From NCBI GenBank assembly GCA_947168365.1, contig CAMVLO010000006.1:1-64000 (forward strand): 64,000 bases of DNA, in the 5' to 3' direction. Below are positions 44,963 to 54,449 of this stretch, in pieces. Under the pieces are notes generated by a model that searched no databases, was not told where the DNA came from, and saw nothing but the letters and a program-made list of their open reading frames with translations. Source of the DNA: UBA3824 sp017541145. GTDB taxonomy: Bacteria > Bacteroidota > Bacteroidia > Bacteroidales > UBA3824. Made by a program: the position numbers and the translations under genes. Every line of letters starts with the position of its first letter. Position 1 is the first letter of the stretch.

Positions 44963-44991
44963 AGCCTGCGATACTCCATGTATCACAGGCT
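44963..44991 (+). terminator. Terminator of the SiaC-like gene
   Basis: Twelve-nt arms (44963-44974 and 44980-44991) with one mismatch, a 5-nt loop and a T-tract to 44995. Confidence 0.8.
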
Positions 44992-45200
44992 TTTTAATTA
45001 TGATATTTTACAAACATCATCTTACAATAACTAAAAATTTAACAGAATCCAAAACTACATCGCTATACAAACAAATAAAATTTCAACAATACTATACAGA
45101 AATACTAACAAATATCGAGATATAACATCACTTCAAAATTAGGATTCTAAATATAAAGCGAGTGTTCACAATCAATCAGAGGATTTGTACTCACAATCAT

Positions 45201-45220
45201 CCGTGGGTTTGCACCCACGG
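45201..45220. repeat. G/C-rich hairpin (CCGTGGGT arms)
   Basis: Perfect 8-nt arms 45201-45208 and 45213-45220 around TTGC, without a T-tract. Probably a REP-like palindrome. Confidence 0.6.
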
Positions 45221-45319
45221 CACCACAGCACTCAACACTCAAAAAAAATAAGAACATCATTTTTACAATTAATACAAAAAATTTATTACCTTTCGGCACA
45301 AAAAAATTAAATAACTACT

Positions 45320-47917
45320 ATGAAAAACCTGAATGTAGCTCACATATCAATTAAACAAAGTATTCTAAGCAGTTTGATAAACGGCGAAACAAACGAAGAC
45401 CCAAAATATTGCAATATCAAAGCTAGTCTTATTAACAATGCGATGGTATTTCCCGTGCCCGAAGTTTTCGACTTGAAACAATTTGCTGAAGATTTCAAAA
45501 AGTTTCTCGCAGATGATCTCAAAATTAAAACCGAATCGGAAACTTTCGGCGATGACATCTTTTCGTTGCCATTTTCTCCAATCGGACTCGGCCTTATGAA
45601 AAAAACTATAATTTTCACGATGTTCGATTTCCATCTTTACATGAATATAATTCCCGTAAAAGAAATTGAAAACGCAAATTACAGCGAAAACAAAATTTCG
45701 GAATTTTTATCGTCCGGGAAAAACGAACAGATTTATACTTTTACTGAAAATTATATACTAAATCTCTATCCCGAAGATATCAGAAAAACTGTAAAAGGAT
45801 TCAACAGATATTACTACACTCAAAATCCCGGAATAGCTGCTATTTTGGCAAAACATCTTGAAGACGGCGAAGAAATAATGGCGAAATTGGACATCTACAA
45901 GATAGAACAGTCAAAATCTAACGCTCAAACAAGCGAAGCAGACCAAAGTTTTTATTTATTGACTACCTTCGGGGCATATTTATTTGTAACAGATAAAAAC
46001 CAACAAGAAAAGTATATAGAAACGTTAAGTGCTGAAAAACTCAAAGTTACAAGTCGTATAGGTCGCGACGATGTACAATGCGGAGTTACAAAATGGGTTA
46101 CAAATCGCGATAATGACTTTTTGTTTGATGAAATTCAAGATTTAAACAATCTCGAACAAAACGAAAAGATAAAAAAATTTGCAATTGCCAATTTCAATCA
46201 CGCTGAAAAAAACGAGGACAAAGTAAATGCAGCCAAATGGTTGGAAACATTTGCAAAGGTTACCAATTGTCCGTTCAACAATTTTGCAGCAAAAGTTTTG
46301 AAATTCAGCAGTCAAATATCTGAAGATAATATTGATGAAACTACAGCAAAAGAATTGATGGACAGCGCAAACTCGCTGTTTTCGGTAACTGATTTCGAGA
46401 AACGAATCAAGGAATTTTTATCTGACTTTAATTTCAGTGCCAAAGAAATCATCACACTTATATATGTAATATCAAGAGCCAAAAACCGACTTTCGGATAT
46501 CAATTCGTTCAAAGAAACGATGTTGATGTTGAAAGAAAAATATTTTAAACTTGACGACGACAACAACAACCGCGCATTTATAGAAATTTCGATTGCAAAA
46601 AAATTGAATATTCTTGGCGACAAAACATCAAGCATGAAACTTGCAAAAGATGCTCTTGATATAATTTCTGACCAAACAACTGTAAAACTCCGCCCGATGT
46701 ACGACACTACTCCGGAAATGCCTTACAACGGAGCAGCGTTATATGTTGCAGCGATAGAAGAACTTAGCAAGGCATCGGAATCAGAAAAAGACAAACAGAA
46801 ATATGCGCAACTTCTCGCGATAGAAAAACCGTTGATTAAGAAAAATATTACAAATCTTCAAAAAGTAACAACCGACGAAGATTTAAAGAAACGCATTTCG
46901 AATCTCGAAGGATTGTACAGCGCACAAAATTTCAACAATTTTACTTACGAAAGCGAATACACATTCAAAACCAAATATTCAAAACTATCTACCAAACTTT
47001 TTACAGAAAGTACGCAACGCGGAAAAGCATACAGAGATTTGAATGATTGGATTGCGAAAATACAGCCGGACAAAACATTGAGCACCATAAAAGAACACGC
47101 TCAAAAAGTAACGGAAGAAAACTATTCGCAACTAAATTCGCTCGTAGAAACCTGCCGCGATTTTTTTGAAATGCCCGAAGTAGAAGTCTACGTAATATTC
47201 AATCGAAATCAAGGCGTAATATCCAACGACGACGGCGAAACAAAATATATAATTCTCGATGGCGAACTCCTTGATACAGACAGTGCTAACTATATGAACT
47301 TATCAGAAATGATATTCGTATTGGGAAAAGAATTTGCAAGTTTGAAAACCGGAATATCCAAACTCTCGAGTCACGGACAATGGAGAAATTTTGCCAACGT
47401 AGGAATTATAAGCACCGATATAATAAAACAATTTGTACAAAATCCCGAATTCTTGAAAAACGATGCACGGAATTACAACAAATTGATGAAATTCAGCGAA
47501 TTGCTTACCGAAAACGCCGGATATTACAATTTTGACATCGAGGATACCAATTCGGCTGCCAAGATGTTAAAACAAACAATGAAAGCGATAGAATACAAAG
47601 GAACACCCAAAATAGAAAACCTCAGCGAAAAAGAATATTGGGCATTATCGTTGTTAACAACAATAATTACCGACCGAATAGGCCTCGTGATGAATCAAAA
47701 CATCGTTTATGCCGTAAAAGGAATCATCGACAACGACAAATATATCAACGGCGGCATAGAATTTTGCAAGGATAATTCGGTAATAGAACTCGCAAATAGC
47801 AAAACTGCGGACCAAAAACCGTCAAATTACGATTTTTCGATGCGATTAAATGCTCTTATAGGATTTTATTTATCAGACAATTACAAAGAACTTTGTAAAG
47901 AGATGCAAAAAAATTGA
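45320..47917 (+). CDS. Large protein with a C-terminal M48-like domain lacking zinc ligands
   Basis: An 865-residue protein with no signal peptide and no membrane segment that I can see. The N-terminal and middle parts (1-600) are unrecognised and largely helical, with repeat-like segments that could be TPR-like. From about residue 620 the order of elements resembles an M48 peptidase: VEVYVIFNRNQ, KYIILDGELLD, then FVLGKEFASLKTG where M48 has LGHELAHIKxGH, then DRIGLVMNQN where M48 has E-x-x-A-D-R-A-G-L-L. The three zinc-ligand positions are Lys670, Ser674 and Thr781 instead of His, His and Glu. I infer a catalytically dead peptidase fold. It is followed by a tRNA gene. Confidence 0.8.
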   Translation: MKNLNVAHISIKQSILSSLINGETNEDPKYCNIKASLINNAMVFPVPEVFDLKQFAEDFKKFLADDLKIKTESETFGDDIFSLPFSPIGLGLMKKTIIFTMFDFHLYMNIIPVKEIENANYSENKISEFLSSGKNEQIYTFTENYILNLYPEDIRKTVKGFNRYYYTQNPGIAAILAKHLEDGEEIMAKLDIYKIEQSKSNAQTSEADQSFYLLTTFGAYLFVTDKNQQEKYIETLSAEKLKVTSRIGRDDVQCGVTKWVTNRDNDFLFDEIQDLNNLEQNEKIKKFAIANFNHAEKNEDKVNAAKWLETFAKVTNCPFNNFAAKVLKFSSQISEDNIDETTAKELMDSANSLFSVTDFEKRIKEFLSDFNFSAKEIITLIYVISRAKNRLSDINSFKETMLMLKEKYFKLDDDNNNRAFIEISIAKKLNILGDKTSSMKLAKDALDIISDQTTVKLRPMYDTTPEMPYNGAALYVAAIEELSKASESEKDKQKYAQLLAIEKPLIKKNITNLQKVTTDEDLKKRISNLEGLYSAQNFNNFTYESEYTFKTKYSKLSTKLFTESTQRGKAYRDLNDWIAKIQPDKTLSTIKEHAQKVTEENYSQLNSLVETCRDFFEMPEVEVYVIFNRNQGVISNDDGETKYIILDGELLDTDSANYMNLSEMIFVLGKEFASLKTGISKLSSHGQWRNFANVGIISTDIIKQFVQNPEFLKNDARNYNKLMKFSELLTENAGYYNFDIEDTNSAAKMLKQTMKAIEYKGTPKIENLSEKEYWALSLLTTIITDRIGLVMNQNIVYAVKGIIDNDKYINGGIEFCKDNSVIELANSKTADQKPSNYDFSMRLNALIGFYLSDNYKELCKEMQKN

Positions 47918-47924
47918 GAAAAAA

Positions 47925-47956
47925 TTTGGAGGATTCAAAAATTCGCCATACCTTTG
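47925..47956 (+). promoter_or_regulatory. Promoter of the tRNA-Glu gene
   Basis: TTTG at 47925-47928 and TACCTTTG at 47949-47956 with a 20-nt spacer, about 40 nt before the mature tRNA. Confidence 0.7.
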
Positions 47957-47996
47957 CATCGTCAAAATAAGAAAAACAATTGACAACACGAAAGAT

Positions 47997-48068
47997 GGTC
48001 CTTTCGTCTAGAGGCTAGGACGCAAGATTTTCATTCTTGTAACACGGGTTCGATTCCCGTAGGGACTA
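47997..48068 (+). tRNA. tRNA-Glu (anticodon UUC)
   Basis: A 72-nt cloverleaf: acceptor arm GGTCCTT with AGGGACT (one G-T end pair), anticodon stem CAAGA/TCTTG (48023-48027 and 48035-48039) with loop TTTTCAT, anticodon TTC at 48030-48032, and T-arm ACGGG/CCCGT around TTCGATT. The discriminator base is A48068 and CCA is not encoded. It has its own promoter and terminator. Confidence 0.97.
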
Positions 48069-48069
48069 C

Positions 48070-48101
48070 AAAGGTTGAAGTTACAAAAGACTTCAACCTT
48101 T
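48070..48101 (+). terminator. Terminator of the tRNA-Glu gene
   Basis: Perfect 12-nt arms (48070-48081 and 48090-48101) with an 8-nt loop and a long T-tract. Confidence 0.9.
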
Positions 48102-48141
48102 TTTTATTTCAGTAGTTCTACAAATACAAAAAAGCTTTTCT

Positions 48142-48792
48142 ATGGAAAACTTATTAATGGAAGACATCGAGCTGTATGTAGAAAATCACACCACAGCCGA
48201 AGACGATGTTTTGAGACAATTGAGACGCAAAACCAATCTCACCACTACAATGCCGCGTCAATTGTCAGGACCTGTACAAGGCAAACTCCTTGAGATGTTC
48301 AGCAGAATGATAAATCCGGAATATATCTTGGAAATCGGAACATTTACCGGCTATTCGGCATACTGTCTCGCCAAAGGTCTGAAACAAGGCGGCAAACTTC
48401 ACACCATAGAAGTAAAAGACGAATTGGAAGAGCCGTTGTTGACATTTTTTAGTAAAGCCGGAATCTCCGACAAAGTACAACTCCATATCGGCGACGGTGC
48501 TGAAATTGTAAAAAATCTCGATATCAAATTCGACATGGCTTTTATCGACGGCGACAAAAGACAATATCCGGAATATTATGAAAATGTTTTTCCGAAAATA
48601 AAAGTTGGAGGTTATATCCTAATCGACAATGTTTTGTGGTACGATAAAGTAATAAGTCAACCCAAAGAAAATGATGCCTATACAAAAGGTATAATCGAGC
48701 TAAACGACATCGTACAAAACGACGACCGTGTGGACAATGTACTTGTACCAATACGCGACGGACTTACCGTAGCCCGGAAATTAAGAGATTAA
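48142..48792 (+). CDS. Class I SAM-dependent O-methyltransferase (COMT-like)
   Basis: A 216-residue methyltransferase of the catechol O-methyltransferase-like family (O-methyltransferase family 3). Motif I is EIGTFTGYSAYCLAKGL, followed by HTIEVKDELE, FDMAFIDGDKRQYPEYYE (metal-binding Asp region) and GGYILIDNVLWYDKV. It needs a divalent metal and probably methylates a small hydroxylated molecule, or tRNA as in the related TrmR. It follows the tRNA terminator. The acceptor is not known. Confidence 0.92.
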   Translation: MENLLMEDIELYVENHTTAEDDVLRQLRRKTNLTTTMPRQLSGPVQGKLLEMFSRMINPEYILEIGTFTGYSAYCLAKGLKQGGKLHTIEVKDELEEPLLTFFSKAGISDKVQLHIGDGAEIVKNLDIKFDMAFIDGDKRQYPEYYENVFPKIKVGGYILIDNVLWYDKVISQPKENDAYTKGIIELNDIVQNDDRVDNVLVPIRDGLTVARKLRD

Positions 48793-48869
48793 TAATATTT
48801 GTTAACTCCTATTTCCGTTAATTTTATTATCTTTACAAATCCAAAAACTAAGAAAATCAAAAAAACAAA

Positions 48870-50066
48870 ATGCAAGAATACAATTTACCAAAAGTAATCC
48901 TGAAATCCGGCAAAGAACGTTCGGTATTAAGACTTCATCCGTGGATATTTTCAGGAGCAATCAAAAATATAATCGGAAACGCCATCGACGGCGAAGATGT
49001 AGTGGTTTATGACAATTCCAACAAGTTTCTCGGCTTGGGACATTATCAAAAAATCGGCTCCATCTCGGTACGACTTTACGCTTTTGAGCAAATTACGCCC
49101 GACAGAGCATTCTGGAAATCAAAAATACAAAATGCAATCGACGTAAGAAAAGTATTGGGCTATTTCGACAATCCCGAAACCAACGTATGCAGAATCATTC
49201 ACGGCGAAGGCGACGGATTTCCGGGATTTATCTGTGATTATTACAACGGAATTGTTGTATTTCAGGCTCACAGCCGCGGGATGTGGAACTTGGAACCGAT
49301 GTTTGCAGATATTTTCAGAGAAATTCTCGGCGACAAGGTTACAACAATTTACGACAAATCAGACAAAACATTGCCTAAATCAGAAGGTCTGAAAGTAGAA
49401 AACAAATTTCTTTTCGGCAACGAGGAAGAAAAAGTTGTAACAGAACACGGTCTGAAATTCTATGTTAATGTAGTAGAAGGACAAAAAACCGGATATTTTA
49501 TCGACCAAAGAGAAAACCGCGATTTGTTGAAACAATATTCCAAAGGCAAAACAGTTTTGAACATGTTTTGTTATACCGGCGGCTTTTCAATCGCGAGTCT
49601 CAAAGGCGGAGCAAAGAGTGTAACTTCGGTTGACGCATCTCAAATTGCAATCGACCTCACCAAGAAAAACGGCGAACTAAACGGTTACAAAGATAATCAC
49701 GAAGCATTGGCAGTAGACGCTTTTGATTTTCTTGACAAAATGGAGAAAAACAAATACGACCTTATCGTACTCGACCCGCCTGCTTTTGCAAAACATGCCA
49801 ACGTAGTAAATCAAGCTGTAAAAGGTTATACAAGAATCAACCGCAGTGCAATGGAAAAAATCGCGCCTAATTCGCTTTTGTTTACATTTTCATGCTCTCA
49901 AGCCATCGACAAACAGACATTCAGAATGGCAGTAATGGAAGCGTCGATACAGGCAAACAGAAAAATCAGAATTCTTCATCAGCTGACACAGCCGAACGAC
50001 CATCCGATTTCGATTTATCACCCGGAAGGCGAATACTTGAAAGGATTGGTACTTTTTGTAGAATAA
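48870..50066 (+). CDS. rlmI: 23S rRNA (cytosine-C5) methyltransferase RlmI-like
   Basis: A 398-residue protein with an N-terminal PUA domain (about 1-85, starting LKSGKERSVLRLHPWIFSGAI), a central RlmI-specific region (CRIIHGEGDGFPGFICDYY, GYFIDQRENR) and a C-terminal Rossmann methyltransferase domain (NMFCYTGGFSIASLKGGA, then VLDPPAFAKH). The family methylates C1962 of 23S rRNA. Length is normal. IspG begins 4 nt after its stop, so the two are co-transcribed. A near-consensus -7 box (TATCTTTA, 48828-48835) lies upstream. Confidence 0.92.
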   Translation: MQEYNLPKVILKSGKERSVLRLHPWIFSGAIKNIIGNAIDGEDVVVYDNSNKFLGLGHYQKIGSISVRLYAFEQITPDRAFWKSKIQNAIDVRKVLGYFDNPETNVCRIIHGEGDGFPGFICDYYNGIVVFQAHSRGMWNLEPMFADIFREILGDKVTTIYDKSDKTLPKSEGLKVENKFLFGNEEEKVVTEHGLKFYVNVVEGQKTGYFIDQRENRDLLKQYSKGKTVLNMFCYTGGFSIASLKGGAKSVTSVDASQIAIDLTKKNGELNGYKDNHEALAVDAFDFLDKMEKNKYDLIVLDPPAFAKHANVVNQAVKGYTRINRSAMEKIAPNSLLFTFSCSQAIDKQTFRMAVMEASIQANRKIRILHQLTQPNDHPISIYHPEGEYLKGLVLFVE

Positions 50067-50070
50067 GGAA

Positions 50071-51900
50071 ATGGAATACACAAAGTCACTTACGAACTAC
50101 AACCGCAACAAAACCTTGGTTGTAAATGTCGGCAACACAGCACTCGGAGGCAACAATCCGATAAAAATCCAAACGATGTGCAACACCGCTACCAACGATG
50201 TTGACAAAACTGTAAATCAGATAATCAACGTTGCGAAGACTACGGATTGCGACATCATCAGGGTAACTGTGCCTACAATGAACGATGTAAAAGCCTTAAA
50301 AGAGATTCACGACAAGATTCAGGCAGCAGGCGTAACAATTCCGCTGGTAGCTGATGTTCATTTCAACGCCGCAATCGCATTTGAATGTGCAAAAATTGTA
50401 GAAAAAGTACGTGTAAATCCGGGAAATTTCGGTCATCACGAATTACCTTGCCTCACAGAAGAAGAATTTCAAGAAGAAGGCAAACTCTTGGAAGATACTT
50501 TTAGAGACTTTTTGAAAGTATGCAAAGAGCACAACACGGCGGTAAGAATCGGAACAAATCATGGTTCGTTAGCCAAAAGAATATTAAACCGTTACGGAGA
50601 TACAATTGAAGGAATGGTAGAATCGGTAATGGAATTTTTGAGAGTAGCAGTTCAAGAAAAATTTGAGAATATCGCCATTTCGTTAAAATCTTCCAACCCG
50701 ACAGTAGCAATCCGCGCAGCCCGCCTTATGGTAAAAACCATGAACGACGAAAACATGCATTACGCATTGCACCTCGGCGTAACGGAAGCCGGTGAAGGCA
50801 ACGACGGCAGAATTAAATCTGCATCAGGCATTTGTCCGTTACTAAACGACGGAATCGGTGATACAATTCGTGTATCATTAACAGAAGATCCTGAAGCAGA
50901 GATACTTCCGGCTCAAGAAATTGTAGCTTACAGAGATTATTTGAAAGAGGCGGCAAAACTTCCGGAAATTCCGTTTTTCTACGATCCGTTTCATTACACC
51001 AAACGCAAATCAGAGCAAATCAGCTTTTTAGCTAACAATGTAAATCCCGTAGCAATAATTGTTGACAACGAAACCGAGCTTCAGGAACTTGTAAGCAATT
51101 GGGAAACTTTGAAATCAGAAAACAAAACTCCTGATTTGATAATTGCCGGCAACAGCGATATCGAAGAAAAAGTAATTTCTGTAATCAGAGAATCCAAAGT
51201 AGCAACAAAAAGCAGTTTGCACGGTTCAATTAAAGTATTTGTTGATAGAGATTTTGTTGACTACAAACAAGATGCAATAATTATCATCGATGAGAATACA
51301 GATTTTGAAACTCTGAAAACAAAAAATCTCGACAAAGTAACTTTAATAGCCTCGTCCAAAAACCGCAACAAAACCGGAGCATTGAGATATATCTTTTACA
51401 AATTACAAGAAAACAATATCAACAATGCGGTTTTGCTACGCACCGACGACGGCGAACAAGATGCAAGGTTCAAAGAATTTGCACCGGCGGCAGAATGTGC
51501 AGGCGTATTCGCAGACGGCTTTGGAGACGGCGTATGCTTAAAAAGTAACGGTAACGCTGCAAAAAATATACGATTAGGCTACCAAATCTTACAAATAGCA
51601 CGTCTTCGCATATCAGGAAACGAATATGTAAGTTGTCCTGGCTGCGGACGCACGATGTACAACTTACAAGAAACAGTAAAGAAAATAAAAGCGGCAACCG
51701 CCAAATACAAAAATTTGAAAATAGCCGTCATGGGTTGTATCGTAAACGGACCGGGCGAAATGGCAGATGCAGATTTCGGTTACGTAGGCGCAGGAAAACA
51801 AAAAATCTCGCTCTACAAAGACGGGAAAGTTGTAAAAAAAGCAATCGACGAAAGCCTTGCCGTAGACGAACTTCTCAAAATCATTGATAATTCTATCTAA
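50071..51900 (+). CDS. ispG: 4-hydroxy-3-methylbut-2-enyl diphosphate synthase, long form
   Basis: A 609-residue iron-sulfur enzyme of the MEP isoprenoid pathway. The TIM-barrel half carries IKIQTMCNTAT, RVTVPTMNDVKAL, LVADVHFN and KVRVNPGNFG. The C-terminal half has the [4Fe-4S] cysteines in SCPGCGRTMYNL and the third in MGCIVNGPGEMADADFGYVG. An insert domain (about residues 300-480) makes it longer than the E. coli enzyme, as in other Bacteroidota, Chlamydiae and plants. It feeds isoprenoid units to enzymes such as the polyprenyl synthetase at 58.5 kb. Confidence 0.97.
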   Translation: MEYTKSLTNYNRNKTLVVNVGNTALGGNNPIKIQTMCNTATNDVDKTVNQIINVAKTTDCDIIRVTVPTMNDVKALKEIHDKIQAAGVTIPLVADVHFNAAIAFECAKIVEKVRVNPGNFGHHELPCLTEEEFQEEGKLLEDTFRDFLKVCKEHNTAVRIGTNHGSLAKRILNRYGDTIEGMVESVMEFLRVAVQEKFENIAISLKSSNPTVAIRAARLMVKTMNDENMHYALHLGVTEAGEGNDGRIKSASGICPLLNDGIGDTIRVSLTEDPEAEILPAQEIVAYRDYLKEAAKLPEIPFFYDPFHYTKRKSEQISFLANNVNPVAIIVDNETELQELVSNWETLKSENKTPDLIIAGNSDIEEKVISVIRESKVATKSSLHGSIKVFVDRDFVDYKQDAIIIIDENTDFETLKTKNLDKVTLIASSKNRNKTGALRYIFYKLQENNINNAVLLRTDDGEQDARFKEFAPAAECAGVFADGFGDGVCLKSNGNAAKNIRLGYQILQIARLRISGNEYVSCPGCGRTMYNLQETVKKIKAATAKYKNLKIAVMGCIVNGPGEMADADFGYVGAGKQKISLYKDGKVVKKAIDESLAVDELLKIIDNSI

Positions 51901-52024
51901 TAATTAAGAATTTGGCACAATTTTATATTAAGAAGAAGTATTAAAGAAAAAACGTAAATATTATTAATTTTTTTCAGAAAAGTTTTATAATTTTACAAGC
52001 GAGAAAAAAACTTCACAATCTGAT

Positions 52025-52837
52025 ATGAAATTGACAATTAGAAAGATAGGTATTTTATTAATAGTTTTATTGATTTCTAATACAAGAATACAAGCACAGA
52101 AATCAATAAAGCTTGACGGTATCTACCAAGGAGAAAACCTGTTTATAATGAATCCGTTTGCCTCAAGCGGAGTAGGCTTTTGTATCTATGAAGTAACAGT
52201 AAACGGGCAGATATCAACCGACAATATCAACAGTTCGGCATTTGAACTAAATCTTGGAGTGTATCACCTTCAGAAAGGCGACCGCGTTGCTATTGAAATA
52301 AAGCACAAGGAGGGTTGTACACCTAAGGTATTGAATGCTGACGTCTTGAAACCAAAAAGTACTTACACCGTAAGTTCTTTAAAATTAGACAAAACCGGAA
52401 CATTGTCATTCACAACTCAAGGCGAAATAGGCAGTTTGCCGTTCGTAATTGAGCAATTCAAATGGAAAAAATGGATTACAGTGGCTCAGGTACAAGGCAA
52501 AGGTACGTCGGGAACAAATATCTACAATGTAAAAGTACCACTTCACAGCGGTATCAACAAGGTGAGAATCAAGCAGGTAGATTGCACAAAGAAACCGCGC
52601 TACTCAAACGAAATTACGTTCAACAACCTTGCGCCCGAAGTTACTTTCAAACCGGGTAACAATGGTCAGACTACGGGACAAATTACGTTCTCAAGAGCTA
52701 CGGAATACGAAATTTACGATTTCTACGGCAAACGTCTGGCTAAGGGAAATGCAGTTTCGGTAAATGTAAGTTCGTATCCTAAAGGCACTTACTTTATCAA
52801 CTACGATTGCAAAAGCGAATCGTTTGAAAAGAGATAA
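52025..52837 (+). CDS. Secreted protein with a type IX sorting-like tail
   Basis: A 270-residue protein with a signal peptide (about 1-25, ending IQAQ). The middle part is beta-rich and unrecognised. The C-terminal 60 residues (YEIYDFYGKRLAKG, then YPKGTYFINYD and a basic end) resemble a type A T9SS C-terminal sorting domain in order of elements. I infer export by T9SS. The upstream region shares a 16-nt promoter-like word with the M16 protease gene. Function unknown. Confidence 0.78.
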   Translation: MKLTIRKIGILLIVLLISNTRIQAQKSIKLDGIYQGENLFIMNPFASSGVGFCIYEVTVNGQISTDNINSSAFELNLGVYHLQKGDRVAIEIKHKEGCTPKVLNADVLKPKSTYTVSSLKLDKTGTLSFTTQGEIGSLPFVIEQFKWKKWITVAQVQGKGTSGTNIYNVKVPLHSGINKVRIKQVDCTKKPRYSNEITFNNLAPEVTFKPGNNGQTTGQITFSRATEYEIYDFYGKRLAKGNAVSVNVSSYPKGTYFINYDCKSESFEKR

Positions 52838-52865
52838 AAAATTCATCAGATTAAATTTTTCTATA

Positions 52866-52905
52866 AAAAAGCTGTCCAACCTGAAAAGAGTTTGAACAGC
52901 TTTTT
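52866..52905 (+). terminator. Terminator after the sorting-tail protein gene
   Basis: Fourteen-nt arms (52866-52879 and 52892-52905) with one mismatch, 12-nt loop, and a T-tract to 52909. Confidence 0.85.
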
Positions 52906-52985
52906 TTTTAATCATGCGAAACTTCAATAATGATAAATTCGTATAAAACAAAAATACTTAATCAATTACATTAAAAACAAAACAC

Positions 52986-54359
52986 ATGAAAAAAATCAAT
53001 TATTTAATGATTGCTCTTGCATTGAGCACATTGCCGCTTTCGTCGTGTTCCAAAGACGACGAGGATCCGGATAATACCGTAAACAACAATCAAAACCCGA
53101 ACAACGGCAATCAGAACGGAGATCAGAACATCAATCAAAACCCGAACAACAACACAACAGACGAGGGAAAAACATACGTTTGTAGTGTAGAAAATGCACC
53201 GGCAAAGATGTCTGAAAAGTTGGGACTTGGTTGGAATCTCGGAAATCAACTGGACGCTCACGCCAACGAAGTAGCTAACGAAACTTGTTGGGGAAACGAA
53301 GCAACTACTCAAGAAGCTTTCAACAAGATAGCGGCTGCCGGAATTAAAACTGTAAGAATTCCTGTAACATGGATGGGACATATTGGCGGAGCTCCAGAAT
53401 ACAAAATTGAAGAAGCTTGGCTCAATCGCGTTTATGAAATCGTAGGATACGCAGAAAATGCCGGACTGAACGCAATTATCAACATCCATCATGACGGAGC
53501 AGAGTCAAAATATTGGCTTAATATCATAAAAGCAGCAAAAATTACAGAAGCAAATACTTCTATCAAAGCAAAATTTGAAGCGATATGGAAACAAATTGCA
53601 GAAAAGTTTAAAGACAAAGGCGATTTCTTGATTTTTGAAGCTGTAAACGAAATTCAAGACGGCAAATGGGGCTGGGGAGCAAACAGAACCGACGGAGGCA
53701 AACAATATCAAGTTCTCAACGAATGGCTTAATTTGTTTGTTAAAACAGTTCGTGCTACAGGCGGCAACAATGCTACAAGATGGCTTGGTATTCCGGCTTA
53801 TAATACCGACATCGATTTGGCTGTAGAATCGCTAAAAATACCTTACGACGAAGCCGGCAAACTTATGGTAGCTGTACATTTCTATGCACCGTCAGAATAT
53901 ACTTTGTCAGTAAAATATTCGGAATGGGGGCACACAGGCACAGACAAAGCTGCCAACAGCGACGAAGAAATGGTAAAAACACAATTCAAAAAGCTTTATG
54001 ACAATTACACCCAAAAGAATATTCCGGTATATTTGGGCGAATTCGGAAATGTATGTCGCAATACTGATCCTAATTCAAAACTTGAACAATTCAGACGTTA
54101 TTATTTAGAATACGTTTGCAAAGCAGCAAAAAACAACAGCGTAGCTCCAATTCTTTGGGACAATGGAGTAATTCTTAGGGACAATGGAGTAATTGGCTCA
54201 GGAGAAAAAAATGAAAAACACGGATATTTCAATCACGCTACAGGTGAATTTATCAACGACGGCGAAGTAATGATTAACGCGATGTTGAAAGCTGTAAACG
54301 ATAAAAGCGAGGATTATACTCTTGACTGGATTTATGAAAATGTAGCTCCTAAAAAATAA
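52986..54359 (+). CDS. GH5 family endoglucanase (cellulase), lipoprotein
   Basis: A 457-residue glycoside hydrolase. The signal peptide ends LPLSSCSKDD, so the protein is a lipoprotein; the acidic residues after Cys resemble a surface-export signal in Bacteroidota. An Asn/Gln-rich linker (about 30-60) follows. The catalytic domain shows LGLGWNLGNQLDA, IKTVRIPVTW, the NIHHDG strand, acid/base Glu222 in EAVNEIQ and nucleophile Glu352 in YLGEFGN. It cuts beta-1,4-glucan or related chains. A short near-duplicate (ILWDNGVI/ILRDNGVI) lies near residue 395. No Sus pair flanks it. Confidence 0.94.
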   Translation: MKKINYLMIALALSTLPLSSCSKDDEDPDNTVNNNQNPNNGNQNGDQNINQNPNNNTTDEGKTYVCSVENAPAKMSEKLGLGWNLGNQLDAHANEVANETCWGNEATTQEAFNKIAAAGIKTVRIPVTWMGHIGGAPEYKIEEAWLNRVYEIVGYAENAGLNAIINIHHDGAESKYWLNIIKAAKITEANTSIKAKFEAIWKQIAEKFKDKGDFLIFEAVNEIQDGKWGWGANRTDGGKQYQVLNEWLNLFVKTVRATGGNNATRWLGIPAYNTDIDLAVESLKIPYDEAGKLMVAVHFYAPSEYTLSVKYSEWGHTGTDKAANSDEEMVKTQFKKLYDNYTQKNIPVYLGEFGNVCRNTDPNSKLEQFRRYYLEYVCKAAKNNSVAPILWDNGVILRDNGVIGSGEKNEKHGYFNHATGEFINDGEVMINAMLKAVNDKSEDYTLDWIYENVAPKK

Positions 54360-54396
54360 GGTAATCAGAAGGAACAATAAAAAAAATAAATTAGAA

Positions 54397-54430
54397 AAAA
54401 GGCTGTACGTTTTGTAGCGTACAGCCTTTT
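54397..54430. terminator. Bidirectional terminator between the cellulase gene and gpmI
   Basis: Perfect 13-nt arms (54397-54409 and 54418-54430) with A- and T-rich flanks between converging genes. Confidence 0.88.
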
Positions 54431-54449
54431 ATTTTGATGTATAACAAGA

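Larger units (their letters stand above)
44914..45319. other. 406-nt intergenic region
   Basis: It contains the SiaC-gene terminator (44963-44991), a perfect 8-bp hairpin with CCGTGGGT arms (45201-45220) and a TACCTTTC near-consensus -7 box (45287-45294) before the next gene. I see no credible gene; a 60-codon open frame at 44943-45125 spans the terminator and looks like chance. Confidence 0.7.

Noticed and set aside
44943..45125. 60-codon small gene after the SiaC-like gene
   Set aside because: It spans a clear terminator hairpin, has no ATG-led start with a promoter, and its composition looks random.
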